64,000 nucleotides of DNA from Artemisia argyi (taxonomy: Eukaryota > Streptophyta > Magnoliopsida > Asterales > Asteraceae). The stretch covers positions 110,170,949-110,234,948 of the forward strand of contig CM060696.1 in the NCBI GenBank assembly GCA_030686995.1, written 5' to 3'. The notes beneath the pieces were generated by a model. It did not search any database. It had not been told where the DNA came from and saw only the letters and a list, made by a program, of their open reading frames with translations. Position numbers and translations under genes: made by a program. The stretch's first letter is position 1, and the number at the start of each line of letters is the position of its first letter. Shown piece by piece: positions 47,261 through 60,155 of this stretch.

Positions 47261-48262
47261 ATGGAAGATGGTAACATCTTTGAACCCATCAACCCACCAC
47301 AACAAGACCACCCACGAAACCCACCACTAGCTAACCAACCTCTTAGGCCCCGAACCCTAGGAGAGTACTCCCGACCTAGCCACCAAGGCTATCGAAACAC
47401 TATTGAGCTCACCCAAGGAGCCAATGTGTCTCCCTTGCGATCTGACACCATCCGGTTGGTGCAAAGCGGATGTGCATTCCATGGACTTCGTTCCGAAGAT
47501 CCAAATCAACATCTTAAGGACTTCCTTAAAATCATAGATTCTATAGACCTTGATGCTACAACTAGAGAGTCAACCCGATTACGCCTTTTCCAATTATCTC
47601 TACGTGATCAAGCTAGTCAATGGCTTGAGCGTTTACCCGCGGGATCCATCACCTCATGGGATGATCTCACCACTCGTTTCCTTGCTCAATTTTTCCCACC
47701 GGGGAGAACTACCAAGCTTAGAAATGACATCTTGATGTTCCAACAACGTCAAAGTGAAACTCTATATGAAGCATGGACTCGTTTCAAGGACTTACTCCAA
47801 AAAGTCCCTCATCATGGCATAGATCTTTGGCTCCAAGTCCAAATTTTTTATGACCATATCGATCTCTCCACAAGGCGAACCATTGACCAATCGGCCGGTG
47901 GCAAGCTACGTGATCTAAGTGCGGAAGAATCATGGGAACTCATAGAAGATCTTGCTCTCTATGACAACGAAAGTTGGAATGATCCCCATGATTTGAACAA
48001 AACGGTCATGGCAATATCTTTGCCTTCGAACAATTCTAGCACTCCTGACTGTAGGATCATGGAACTTGAAGACCAAGTCAAGTTTCTCATGAAATCTTAC
48101 GAAGCTCCTAAGCCTTCAAGCCAAGTGAACAAAATCACTTCTTCATGCGAATTATGTAGTGGTCCCCATGACACTCGTGATTGTGTGGAACTCCCTGGAA
48201 CAGCTTTTGCGGACTACGCATCCTCGCGTACCGACGAAGCGAGAGATAAGTGGTACACTTTC
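47261..48262 (+). CDS. Athila-type gag, 5' part (split by copia insertion)
   Basis: Gag is the nucleocapsid/capsid polyprotein that packages element RNA. The retrotransposon-gag core lies near residues 70-215: LRLFQLSLRDQASQWLERLP, TTRFLAQFFPPGRTTKLRND, EAWTRFKDLLQKVPHHGID. A Cys motif (CELCSGPHDTRDC) follows near 290-303. The frame ends artificially a few codons inside the copia LTR (48316). After the target duplication the same frame resumes at 60704 and runs to TAA 61016-61018. Confidence 0.88.
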
Positions 48263-48805
48263 TGTTGGGATATGAAATATCAAAGTGCTTCTGGATGTCA
48301 AAATACTGCTGCATGAAGAACAAAAGTCAACGTACTGCTGAAGAATAAAGTCAAAGTACTGCCGATATGAAGAATGATTAAAAGTACTTCAAAGGAAACA
48401 AGGACTGATATGCAATATTAGATAAGGATTAATGTGTAATATTAGATGATTATTCTAGAATTAGTTAGGGATAATTACTTGTCGTTCAAGAATTATATGT
48501 TGTAAACCGACTTAAGGTTATCTATATAAAGAGCCTTAAGAGGTATTGGTCGATAGAGTTTTTAGAAGTTTTACAAGTTAGAAGTCGATCAAAGTTAAAT
48601 AGTTAGGGATTGTTAGTGAATCTGTGTAACAAAGCAGGTTCAAAGTTTGGATAATATAAAAGTTCTTCTTAAGCTTTGTGTTAGTAGATTCCGCATACTT
48701 TACAAGGTCAAACAGTGTTTCAATATTAATAGTGTTGAGTTTACTCAATATTGTTAAACCCTTACAAGCTACAAAGTAGTTTGATCAGAGTATATCGATC
48801 CAACA
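48263..48805 (+). repeat. 5' LTR of SIRE-type copia
   Basis: 543 bp, TG...CA ends. TATA-like TATATAAAG at about 48523-48532. Contains several GTACT words like the rest of the element. Confidence 0.95.
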
Positions 48806-48892
48806 AGTGGTATCAGAGCTTGTGTTGGAAACTCTGATTAAGAAGACAAACCTTTAAAACCTTTAAACCTATCTCACTACAAACCCTACAAG

Positions 48893-50521
48893 ATGTCGAC
48901 AGATGCTGCACCTGCTCCCTCAATCACTGCTGTTAGAATCCCTATTGTTAAGAAGGGAGAATACAACCTATGGGCCATGAAGATGAGGCAGTACATTGCC
49001 ATCACAGACCATGCTTTGTGGGATGTGATTGTCAATGGTAACATGCAAGTTGAAGAACCAGTAGAGGTACCTGGACAACCAACACCACCAAAAATACCTG
49101 TACCTGCTGCTAACAAAAGAAATCAAGACAAAGCTCTCAACAAACTACTTTATGCTATTCCTGATGGTCACCTACTAAAGTTTCATGATGCCAAAGATGC
49201 CAAACAACTATGGGCAGCAATAAAGAATAAGTTTGGAGGTAATGATGCTTCCAAGAAGATGCATAGGAATTTGCTGAAGCAACAATTTGAAACTTTCACT
49301 ATTGGTGAAAGAGAAGGTCTTTATTCTGCTTATGAAAGATTTCAACATCTTTTGAGTATGCTAGAACTATATGATGCTGAGGCATCAGTTGAAGATGCTA
49401 ATTTAAAGTTTCTAAGGAGTTTGCCATCAGCATGGCATGTTGTTGCTACTACGATCAGAGGACAATCAGGGCTGGATACTATGGACTTTGATGATCTTTA
49501 CAACAATCTGAAGGTGTATGAGCATGAGATGAATGGCACTACAGGTTCAAGCACTCAACAGAATATTGCTTTTGTCTCTTCTGAAAAGAGAAGCAGTACT
49601 TCCAACAAAGGTACTGCTTACCCTGTTCAAAGTACTGTGACCGAAACACAGGTTCCATGCACAACAATGGTCACCACAAACTCATCCCAATCAGTTACCC
49701 CCACCTCAGATGATGTTCTATGTTCATTCTTTGCTCAACAAGCATCTATGCCAGTCACTTATCAAGAAGATGTACTGCAAATTGATGATGATGCCTTGGA
49801 AGAAATCGATATCAGATGGCAAGTTGCTATGCTCACTGCAAGGATCAAGAAGTATGTGAACAAGACAGGAAAAGGCATCAACTTCAGAGCTAAACAAGGA
49901 ATAACATTTGACAAGTCCAAGATTGAGTGTTTCAACTGTCAAAGGACTGGTCACTTTGCAAGAGAGTGTAAGTTTGCAAAGTATCAAACAAACAAGATGA
50001 TTGAACCACCCAAACCTGAAAGAAAAGAGATTCCAATAACTGAACCAAAACCAAAAGCTTTGGTTGCTCAAGAGAATCTGTCAGAGTTTGATTGGTCCAA
50101 TGAGTTTGATGAAGAGCCTGTAACCTATTCAATGGTTGCATTGGAAGATTGGAGCACAACATTTGATGAAGAGCCTGGATATGTTGCTTTGGAGTCAAGA
50201 GATGAGTTAGGAAGTTTTGATTGGAGCATGGAGTTTGAAGAAGCACCTGTTCAGCTTGCAATGGTAGCTGCTTCACCAAGTTCATCCACTAACTCTGAGG
50301 TATGCCCTAAGTGTAATGATATATATCAAAATTTACTTACTGAGTATGTAGATGAAAGAGAAAAATTTCAAAAAGCTAGGGCTGAGATAACAGGTTATCA
50401 ACTTACTTTAGAGTCAATGGAAGCCAAAATTCTTACACATGAAAACAATGAAGTAGCATGGCTTGAGAATTATAAACAACATGATTACCTAGTTAAGTTA
50501 AATGAATGGAAACTAGGTTGA
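48893..50521 (+). pseudogene. Copia gag, main part
   Basis: 542 codons from MSTDAAPAPS. N-terminal DUF4219/UBN2-like gag core: YNLWAMKMRQYI, LWAAIKNKFGGND, and so on. CCHC zinc knuckle CFNCQRTGHFAREC at about 49927-49971 for RNA binding. The frame ends at TGA (50519-50521) and reading shifts by about 50555, apparently through one lost base. The C-terminal gag-like part continues at 50563-51711 with a further TAG at 50803-50805. A second Cys motif (CYVCYSPHHLIKDC) lies near 51109-51150. Confidence 0.85.
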
Positions 50522-50562
50522 AAGGTGTCTGAGCTAGAAAAGGTTACTGCTGAAAGGATAAG

Positions 50563-51711
50563 TTGTTAGAAAAACTTGCTGTATGGAATGAGGCAGGTGT
50601 GTCACATGTTCAATTTGTTGAAAAGCAAAGAACATCTAATATTAAGACAGGCCTAAGATATGATAGTAATGAAGATATTCCATGTAAGAGCAAGGAACTT
50701 AATCTTACTGTTGATACCTCCACTAGTGATGAAGAGTTCATAAGTCTAGATGAAAACACTTCTAGTGATGAGGAATCACCTAGTCCCACACCTCCTGTAT
50801 TTTAGAAAGAAAAAGGTTATAATGCAGTTCCACATCCCCCAGGTAGCTTTCAACCACCTAGAAAAGATGTTGATTGTTATGGTGTAGATAATCTTGAGTT
50901 TAGGAAAAAGCTTAAATCTGAAACTTTAGAAAGATCTGTTGAAGCTCCTAAGATAGAAGAGACCAAGTTTTCAAAACAAGCAGTACCTTCAAACTCTTTT
51001 CGAAGTACTGCTGATCACTCAGCAGTACCTCAAAGAAAATTCTTTCAAAATACTGCTAATTTTAGAAACTCTTATGGGAGGGGATTTGGGGATATTGGTC
51101 CAAAGGTCTGCTATGTGTGTTACAGTCCTCATCATTTGATTAAAGATTGTGATTATCATTCAGACTATTTAAGCAAATATCCAAAGACCAGAACTGCACA
51201 ACCAAGTTATAGGGAGAATAAGCCTAGAGATAACAAACCAGTTTGGAATTACACAAATAGGGTTAACCATAGTAACTTCTCAAAAAACTATAGGAACCCT
51301 CATCAGAAAAGGCCATACTCCAAACCATCAGTACCTTCACAAAGTACTGATAGAAAGTTCCCTAATGTTTCTAGCAAACATTCAAGTGTAAGACCTAGGA
51401 GTTACAGTCATTACAACCCTAGAAAGACTTACAACACAAAAAAGGATGCTAGGACACAGAACCCAACTCCTAAAGTCACAACAACATGGGTTAAGAAAGA
51501 AAGTACTGCTGGGGTAGAAACAGTACTTTCAGAGGTTAAGGGTGAAAAAGGGGAAATTGATCATGAAAAACAAACTGTTTTGGAAACAAAAACCTTAATT
51601 CTTGATCATGCTTTCAAAGACAGTGGTGATTACATGCTCAAAAACTTTGAGTATGTCACTCCACAAGGGGAACACAAGTCAGTAATGGCCTGGGTTCCTA
51701 AAAATAACTAA
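50563..51711 (+). pseudogene. Copia gag-pol linker region, broken
   Basis: Same frame on both sides of TAG 50803-50805. The first part is acidic/Ser-rich (DTSTSDEEFISLDENTSSDEE), the second holds a zinc-knuckle-like CYVCYSPHH and a basic Ser-rich stretch. Ends at TAA 51709-51711 after MAWVPKNN. The following bases CTAAC...TATATGCAG resemble a branch point and splice acceptor leading into the protease frame; that may be chance. Confidence 0.7.
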
Positions 51712-51718
51712 CCTCTTC

Positions 51719-53533
51719 ATGTATATGCAGGGCAACCCAGAGGAGGAGCTTAAAGATCATCTTATTGTAGATAGTGGTTGCTCTGGCAGTATGACAGGAG
51801 AAAAGGAGCTCTTGTCAGATTTTAAAGCTTATTATGGAGGAAAAGTTGCATTTGGGAATGATCCTGATGGAGGAAGAATTACTGGCAAAGGAACAATCAA
51901 GGCAGGAAACATTGATTTTGAAGATGTTAGATATGTGAAGGAGCTAAAATTCAATCTTTTGTCAGTCTCTCAGATTTGTGATAAGAAGTACCCTGTGTTA
52001 TTCTTTGACACAGAATGTCTCATACTTTCTCCTGATTTCAAGTTAGAAGACAGAAATTTGGTGTTACTGAGAGCGCCAAGAACTAATGATGTGTACATCA
52101 TAGATTTGAAGAATGTAAACTCTGCTGAAAAAGCAACATGTTTGATTGCAAGAGCATCTATGGAGGAAGCACATCAATGGCACAGAAGACTGGGACATGT
52201 AAATTTCAAGAACATCAATAAGCTGGTCAGAGGAAATTTAGTTAGAGGTTTACCTTCTAAGACATTCAAGAATGATCACACATGTCTTGCTTGTAAGAAG
52301 GGTAAACAGCACAAGGCCTTTTGTAAGAAGATTGATGAGAAGACTATTAGAGAGCCTTTGGAATTGCTGCATATGGACTTGTTTGGACCTGTTTCAGTTG
52401 TCAGTTTGAACAAGAAGAAGTATTGTTTGGTTGTAACAGATGACTGCAGTAGATTTAGCTGGGTCTTTTTCTTATGTTTTAAAGATGAAACTTTTGATGC
52501 TATTCATGACCTAATTATAGCATTAGAAAATCAGTTAAGGCTCAAGGTTAGAGGAATTAGATGTGATAATGGGACTGAGTTCAAGAATCAGCTTATGGAT
52601 GAATTTTGTGCCAAGAAAGGAATTAAAAGAGAATTCAGTATTGCTAGAACTCCTCAACAAAATGGAGTTGCTGAAAGAAAGAATCGAACTCTTATAGAAG
52701 CAGCAAGGACTATGCTTGCAGACTCTCAACTACCTGTTCCATTCTGGGCTGAAGCTGTAAGTGCTGCTTGCTATATATTGAATAGAGTATCAGTGACTAA
52801 ACCTCAAATGAAGACACCTTATGAGTTACTCATGGGAAAGAAACCAAGCATCAAGTTTATGAAACCTTTTGGATGTCCTCTCACCATCTTAAATACTGTT
52901 GATAATTTGGGAAAATTTGATGGGAAGTCAGATGAAGGATATTTATTGGGATATTGTACAAATAGCAAAGGATTCAGAGTGTACAATAGGGCTACCAAGA
53001 AGGTTCAAGAATGTCTTCATGTTGATTTTTTGGAAGAACAAGAGAATTCTAAAGGTAAAGGTCCTGATTGGATGTTTGATCTTGATTTAATGTCTTCATC
53101 AATGAATTATGTACCAGTAAGGGAAGAAAATCAAGTTGCTCCCAATGAAGAAGAAGCACAGTACATTGTTCATGATGTTAATTTAAGATCTGAAGATGAG
53201 CCAAAAGATAATGCCAATGATGAAAAGAAAGGTACTTCTCAACCTAACAGTACTGTTGATCCTCAAAGTACTGTTCCACCACAAATACCAGTATCTGCAG
53301 AAGATCAGACTATTCAAGAAGAACTCTCTAGGATGCTTTTTCAAGAAACAATGACTAAGTTGTATGATGATGAACAAAGGAGAGCTTATGACGCAGAAAA
53401 GAAGAAGGCAAAAGAAACATCCAGTACTTTAACCCAAAGTACTGTCAACCCTTTTGAAAGTACTTTTCAGCCATTAAAACTTCAAATTGGACAAATACTG
53501 ATAATGTTCATGATCCTAATATGCCTGACTTAG
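51719..53533 (+). pseudogene. Copia pol, protease and integrase part
   Basis: Protease motif IVDSGCSGSMTG near residues 17-28. Integrase: HHCC part HQWHRRLGHVNF...CLACKKGKQHK, then the catalytic core with Asp in HMDLFGP, Asp in RCDNGTEF and Glu in GVAERKNR. A GKFDGKSDEGYLLGY block follows. The frame drifts out near 53500, where the RT frame takes over with a 13-base overlap, so pol is split by a frameshift. Confidence 0.93.
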
Positions 53534-55386
53534 AAGATACTGCTGATCCAAACACCATTACTTTAGAAGATACTGATGATGAATTGGATCAAGAAGGCAT
53601 TTTCTCATATTCTAATGAAGATCCAGATATCACTAATTTGGAAGATAATCTTGAAGTTCCACCAACTCCTACTCTCAGAATTCATAAAACTCATCCTGCT
53701 ACCAATATTATTGGACCCTCATCTTCAGGGGTGCTCACAAGGACTAAGGCTAAGAATATGTCTCAACAACATACTTCTTTACTTAGTTTCATCTACAAGC
53801 AAAACAGGGTGAATCACAAGGATCAGAAGGTGTGTTTATTTGCTTGTTTTCTATCTCAGGAAGAGCCCAAGAATATCAAACAAGCACTAGCCAAAGAAAG
53901 CTGGGTGGAAGCTATGCAAGAAGAACTTCTACAGTTTAAACTTCAAGAAGTTTGGGTATTATGTGATCTACCTGATGGAAAGAAACTTGTTGGAACTAAA
54001 TGGGTTTTCAGAGTAAAAAGAGATGAAAGAGGAAATGTGATTAAGAACAAGGCAAGGTTAGTGGCTCAAGGATATAGACAAGAAGAAGGAGTAGACTATG
54101 ATGAAGTTTTTGCTCCTGTGGCAAGACTTGAAGCCATTAGGCTATTTTTGGCTTTTGCATCTTATATGGGATTCCCTGTTTATCAGATGGATGTTAAAAT
54201 TGCTTTTCTATATGGCAAAATCACAGAAGAAGTTTATGTCAAACAGCCTCCTGGTTTTGAAGATCCTGCACATCCAAACAAAGTTTACAAGGTAATCAAA
54301 GCTCTTTATGGTCTGCATCAAGCTCCAAGGGCTTGGTATGAAAGGCTTTCCAACTTTCTATTGCAACATGGTTATAGAAGAGGAGCTATTGACAAAACTT
54401 TGTTTATCAAGAGAGATAAGAAGGATATTATGCTTGTTCAAGTATATGTAGATGATATTATTTTTGGTGCTACCAAGCAATCTATGGTGAAGGAATTTGA
54501 AGATCTTATGCAGAAAGAATTTCAGATGAGTTCCATGGGAGAATTAACATTTTTCTTAGGCCTTCAAGTACAACAGTCAAGCAGTGGGATCTATATTTGT
54601 CAAGATAAGTATGTTGCAGATATTCTTAAGAGATTCACTTTTACAACTGTTAGGCCTACATCTACACCAGTGGATACTAACAAACCTTTGGGAAAAGATG
54701 AAGATGGAGAAGATGTTGATGTCACCTTATACAGGTCTATGATTGGATGTCTTATGTATTTAACTGCATCAAGACCTGATATTACTTTTGCTGTGAGCTT
54801 ATGTGCAAGACATCAGGTTAATCCAAAAGTATCTCATTTGAATGCTGTCAAGAGGATTTTCAGGTGTCTTAGGCAACAACCTAAGCTAGGATTATGGTAT
54901 CCTAGAGATTCACCTTTCCATCTCCATGCCTTCTCAGATAGTGATTATGCTGGAGATAACTATGATAGAAGGTCCACAACTGGAGGATGCCAGTACCTTG
55001 GAAGCAGATTAGTGTCATGGCAATGTAAGAAGCAAACAATTGCAGCAACTTCTTCTACAGAAGCAGAGTATGTAGCTGCTGCAAGTTGTTGTGCACAAGT
55101 ACTTTGGTTGCAGAATCAGCTTTTGGATTATGGGTTCAATTTCAAGAATACTCCCATCAATATTGATAATGAGAGTACCATCTGCATTGTTAAGAATCCA
55201 GTCTATCATTCCAAAACCAAACACATTCAGATTAGACATCACTTTATAAGAGATTGCTATGAACAAAGGCTTATCAATGTGGTTAAAGTTCATACTGATG
55301 ATAATGTAGCAGATCTACTCACAAAAGGCTTTGATGTTTCAAGATTTACTTTCTTAGTTGTGAGTATTGGCATGATTAATATGTAA
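53521..55386 (+). pseudogene. Copia pol, reverse transcriptase and RNase H part
   Basis: RT core from about residue 140 ([31 protein letters not shown]) with the catalytic YVDDIIFG near 54440-54470. RNase H residues: [15 protein letters not shown], and a [13 protein letters not shown] tail. The frame itself is open and long (621 codons) but lacks its own natural start. The usual QMDVK-[ST]-AFL is DVKIAFL here. Confidence 0.93.
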
Positions 55387-55672
55387 GCTATTTTTGAGGG
55401 GAGGCATAAGTAGTTATTAGTTAGTTATTATTTAAGGGGAGGCTACATGTATCATTCCAAAGTAAGAATTTTATTCATGATTCAGAAGTACAACCACAAT
55501 CTTACTTTCTATTACAAGACACAGACATCACAAACACCACAAACACAACACACACACAAGACTACATCCACCTACTACCAAGCTCCACATCCTACTCCAT
55601 AGGCCTTTTACCCTTGCCCTCATAGCTTTGCTTTCCCTTTTGAGCAGTCCTTCTCTTGTCATCAAAAGAGGT

Positions 55673-56044
55673 CTATTTTCTTGGGCAGGCCAGGCCAAGT
55701 ACCTGTTTGGGAGGTCTTTCTTTTCTTGGATCAGGCCATTTCATGTTCTGGATAGCTGTTTCTAGGGCCTGAGTCAATGCATGTGGAAGCTCTTTAGCCA
55801 AAGTTGAACCTGAACCAACTTTCTTTTTGGGCTTTTTGATGGTAGTACTGCCTGCATCAGTTATGGTAGAGTTGGCTGCACTCATTGTTGATGAAGCTTC
55901 TTGGTGTCCCATCCATTGCACATTAGGTGGAAAATAGTCTGTCCATCCTGGATCTTCAAACTCAGAATCAGAGTAGTACTGTATCTCTGAGTCTGTGGTA
56001 CCTTCTGAGTCTGAAGAGATGTTTACAATGGGTATGTCACTCAT
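55673..56044 (-). CDS. Antisense accessory ORF of the copia, 123 aa
   Basis: Not recognised. It runs opposite to the element. The N-terminal half is acidic and Ser-rich (SSDSEGTTDSE, YYSDSEFEDPGW), followed by a basic KKPKKK at residues 70-75 that could be a nuclear signal, and a basic C-terminus. A TATA box (GCTTATAAAA on the minus strand, about 56104-56113) lies about 65 bases upstream of the ATG. Intact frame. Accessory antisense ORFs are known in plant Tat/Ogre elements; I cannot say whether this family has been described. Confidence 0.6.
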   Translation of the reverse strand: MSDIPIVNISSDSEGTTDSEIQYYSDSEFEDPGWTDYFPPNVQWMGHQEASSTMSAANSTITDAGSTTIKKPKKKVGSGSTLAKELPHALTQALETAIQNMKWPDPRKERPPKQVLGLACPRK

Positions 56045-56547
56045 TGTGCTTTCTTGTTTGTGTTTAGAGAAGATTTGGTGTTTTCAAAGTTATTGGTGAA
56101 GTTGCTTTTATAAGCAAGGTGAAGGTTAATGGGTATTTATTGAAGTGTATTGAAGTTCACTTACCCTGGTTGTTTTGGAATTTAATGCGTGTTGACTTTT
56201 TAAGATCTTTTGGTCAAATGGTCAATCTTTGCGATTTTTAGTAAGAAAGTACTTTGGAAAGTACTTATCCGTTCTTTATGGACAGTACTGCTTGGTGTGA
56301 TTAAAAGGGTTCGCTGACGTGTCAAGATACTGTTCCAACGGTCAGATTTGCGGCTAACAAACTTTCGAAAGATATGGGATATTTACTTCCAAAAATAACG
56401 GTAAAGTCATTAATTCACCGTGATTTTTTGTAATTTTCTCCGTATATAACCCTCATATCTTTTCCTTTTATTCACCTTACTCATCTATATAAATCCATAC
56501 CTACTTTTTGATCGATCATCACTCTCTGTATTCTAACCCTAATCATC
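56045..56547. promoter_or_regulatory. Bidirectional promoter-like region inside the copia
   Basis: Between two divergent ATGs (56044 minus, 56548 plus). Minus-strand TATA at about 56104-56113. Plus-strand TATA-like words at 56443-56449 (TATATAA) and 56486-56493 (TATATAAA), the latter about 55 bases before the ATG, followed by a CT/CA-rich leader. Three AGTACT words (near 56250-56285) lie in the middle. Confidence 0.6.
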
Positions 56548-59439
56548 ATGGCTAATCGACAAACCAACACCAAACACAACATGATTGCAAACCTTGAGAA
56601 AACTCGAGCAAACATTGATTTTCATGGTATTATTGATTTTCTCAATGGAACCAACATCTGTTACTCCATTCTTGTCAACCCGGAGGTTATTGGACCATGG
56701 ATTCAAGCTTTTTGGGATACAGCTCAGTCACATGTTGAAGATGGAGAGGATGTTATTACTGCTACAGTTGCTGGGAGAGCTATACGTGTTACAGAGGCTT
56801 CAATTAGGGAGGTTTTGCTATTTGATGATGAAGGAGGCTCTGTTTTATTTGGGAAACAAGAAGTTTGGAATACTCTCAGAGATATTGGGTATGAAGGTTC
56901 TTTGACTAAGCTTACTTTTTAGAAGGCTATGGTTAGTCCTCATTGGAAATTTCTTATTCATGTTTTGTTACATTGTTTGAGTCCAAAGAGTACTGCTTGG
57001 GATCAATTTAGTCATTTCATAGCTTCTGCTTTTGTTGGTTTGATTACCAATCAGTCTTTTAACTTTTCATACATGATTCTTGAGGGTATGCTTAATCATA
57101 TTAAGGTTGGCAAACCTTTTCTTATGTATCCTAGGTTTGTTCAATTGCTTTTAGAAAATCCACTAGATGGTGTACCCAAATCTCAGGATTATGTACCTAC
57201 CATTAAGATGCCACCTAAAGTTTTCACTTTTATGTCAAATAAGGGAGTTAATTTTTCGGGTAGGAATACACCTCTTAATGCTTATATGTTAGAGGTAGCT
57301 CAAGCTGTTAGGGATGAAGAAGACAATAGTGGTTCTGCACATTCTGTTGATGCTGCTCCATCTGAATCTGCTGAGCATTCTGCTTCAGTACATACTTCTA
57401 CACCACCTATTGTTTCTCCTCAACATGATGTTTCAGATGAAAGAACTCCCTCAGTTACAGCTTCTTTGGAAAAATCTGTTTCTGCTCAAGGTACTTCTCC
57501 ACAAAGTACTGATCTTCAAGGTACTGCTTCAGAGGATTCACCAGTACCTACTCCCAATGATTATACTTTCACAGGTGGGCTTCAAACACCTGGAGAAGAT
57601 GAGGGAATTCCAGGTACTGAGGGTCATTCTGATTTGTCTAAGGAATTGGAGAAGCTCAAGTCCACTGTTCATACTCAAGCTGCAGTAATCAAACAGTTAA
57701 GGAAGAAGTTCAGAAGATTGAAGAAATTTGTCTGGCCTCTTATTAAGCATTTTAGGCTTTTTGTGAAAGAAAAGAAGCAGTCTCAGAAGCAACAATCTAA
57801 ACAGAATAAGTCTAAGTCTAAGAGGAAGCATAGGAAATCATCATTTATCAAATTGGGGAGGAATCAAGATGAGAATTTGAATAAAGATGATGCTGAAGTT
57901 AAAATTTCAAAAGATGCTCATTTGTGGAAATATCCAGAAAGTCCAGAGACTCTTATATCAGAAAGCTATGTTAAAGAGGATATGAATATTGCACCAGAAG
58001 ATGAGAATATTGAGCAAGAGAAAGAGAATGAGCAAAAAGAAAATGAGCAACTAGATGATGAGCAAGAGATTGTTAAGCTGGATGAAGATGCACAGAACAT
58101 TCAAAGTGCTGGTGTTCAAAGTACTGCTGCAGAAAACATAAGTTTACAAGGTACTGCTGAACAAGGTACTTCTTCCAGAAATATTGATGAAAGTGAAGTC
58201 ACTGCAGCTGGTCCTTCTACAATGAATTATGTAGATGAAGCTGGTCCTTCTACTTTTATACAGCAAGAAGAAGAAAGAGTACATACTGCTAGTGATGATG
58301 AAACAATTGCTCAGGTTATGATGAATTTAAGAAGACCTACTGGAGGAATACATATATCTGAGCCTGCACAAAAGGATGATGAAAGTACTTCTGAATCAGA
58401 GAAACTGGATCCAAAAGATAAAGGGAAAGGTATAATGGTTCAGAAAGATACTAAGAAGAAGAAGAAGAAATTTTCTATTGCTCAGATTAGAGAATTAGAG
58501 ATTGCAGATGATTTAGAGCTTGCTAAGAAGCAACAAGCTGAATATGATGCTGAGTATTTGGAAGAAGTTAGCAGGCCAATTACAAAGAAGCCAATGACCA
58601 AAGCTCAGGAAAGGAATTGGATGATGCAATTTTTAAGAAAGAAGGGATACAAGAATTTACATAAACAAAGGTATCCAGAAATAAAAGCTTTATGGGACAA
58701 AGTACAAGAAGATATCAGAAGAGAGATAGAAAGTTTTGTACCCATGGAAGTTGATAGAAAGAAGAAATTGGAAGATGTCAGAAAGGAAGAAGCTGAGCAA
58801 AGGAGATTGAAAAGAAAGAAATCAGCTGAAAATGGTCAACTGACAAAAAGGCTGAAGTTAGTTCATGAAGATACAGTTGATGAACTCAGAAATTACTTCA
58901 GAGTTGTCGATTTTGAGAACAAAAAGGTTGATGATTCTGAAAAGAAGTCCAAGATAATCTCATTTTCTGTGGTTGAATCTAAAGAGGGAAATTATTTTAT
59001 GATCCACAGAGAAGATGAAAGTTTCACAACATTCTATATGCTATGGGATTTGTTGCACTGTATCTCAAGGGCAGATCTTTATGATTTATATGTGCAAGTG
59101 CAGACTTATTATTCAGAGCATGAAGCTTCAGAAGTGGGATTAGTTTTGCTTGGAGATTTATTTACCATCTGGGATACTGAAGAAACAAGTGTTGATCCTC
59201 TCTGGAATGATCAAGAAAATTGGGAAATAACAAGATGGAGATTATTTGAGTCATCAGGAGTTCATACACTAGAGATGGAAGATGGTACCATGATTCACAT
59301 GTTGGCTGAGAGAAGATATCCATTGATCAGAGATATAATGCTTAGAATGCTGGATCATGGAATGGAACTTGAAGAGGAATCTGAAGTAGCTTTGGATGTT
59401 ATCAAGCTATTTATCAGATGGGTTAAGTCTGAAGAGTAA
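56548..59439 (+). pseudogene. Long accessory ORF after pol, split by one stop
   Basis: The frame is open from 56548 to 59439 except for TAG at 56920-56922 (124 codons before, 836 from the next Met at 56929). The N-terminal block (HGIIDFLNGTNICYSIL, IQAFWDTAQSH, ITEASIREVLL-like, HCLSPKSTAWDQF, FLMYPRFVQLLL) matches a protein common in Asteraceae retroelements and often annotated as plant-transposon or longin-like. The middle is low-complexity with repeated QSTA/QGTS words; a strongly basic stretch is at about 57700-57860; the C-terminal part (58880-59430) looks folded (IWDTEET, LMLAERRYPLI-like). Role unknown; an envelope-like role has been proposed for SIRE extra ORFs, but I see no clear membrane segment. 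Confidence 0.75.
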
Positions 59440-60143
59440 TATTGCATAATACTGGTATGATTTGTTTTGTAAAGTTAAAGTATTTTTCTAAGTACTGCAA
59501 AAACAAACAGTACTTTAATCAAAGTACTGCTTACTGATATAAACCAGTATAAGTTTTTAAAAAATTAAAAATAAATGTTTTGGATGTTTAAATTAAAAGG
59601 AAAAAGGACTTGAAAAAGAAACACATGGTGTTAGTATTTATACTACACAACAAATGGTAATCAACTCACCATGTTTAACAAACAAGAAAGAGTTTGACTC
59701 ATCATGAGGGTACGACTCTGATGTGATAATCAAATCCGTTGATGGTTGATAGTTTACCAAAAACTAGGTTTTCAACTCACCATACATCCAAGTGATCAAG
59801 AGTTGGCTAGTCCATAGCAAACGGCTAATGGTAAAGACATATCAAATCCGTTGATAGCTGATGATTTGCTAAAAATCATAATTTTCAATGATTCACTTCT
59901 CACAGGAGTTAACACACCTGGAAGTGATGAGAATAGTATGAAACTTTTAAGATTTGATGATCTTTGTACCTAAATGTTGCTGAGTTGCTGAAAAGATGCT
60001 ATGGAAGATATGATGCTGATGAAGAGTACTTTGACAGATGACAGATAGAAGAAAAGGAATAAAGAAACAACCTCAATGCATGATTAAGGATTTGAAGATT
60101 ATAAACAACAAAGAAACTTGAAATCAAGCAAGTAGAGTTCAAG
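59440..60143 (+). other. Gene-free tail of the copia
   Basis: No ORF. Contains several GTACT words (59490-59530) and two copies of a phrase ATCAAATCCGTTGATAG/GG (about 59725 and 59843). Confidence 0.7.
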
Positions 60144-60155
60144 TTAGGGGAGGAT
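60144..60155 (+). other. Polypurine tract of the copia
   Basis: TTAGGGGAGGAT directly before the 3' LTR; the usual primer for plus-strand synthesis. Confidence 0.8.

Noticed and set aside
48316..48323. C-terminus of the gag frame ending SASGCQNTAA
   Set aside because: Those last residues come from reading into the copia LTR; the true gag frame resumes at 60704.
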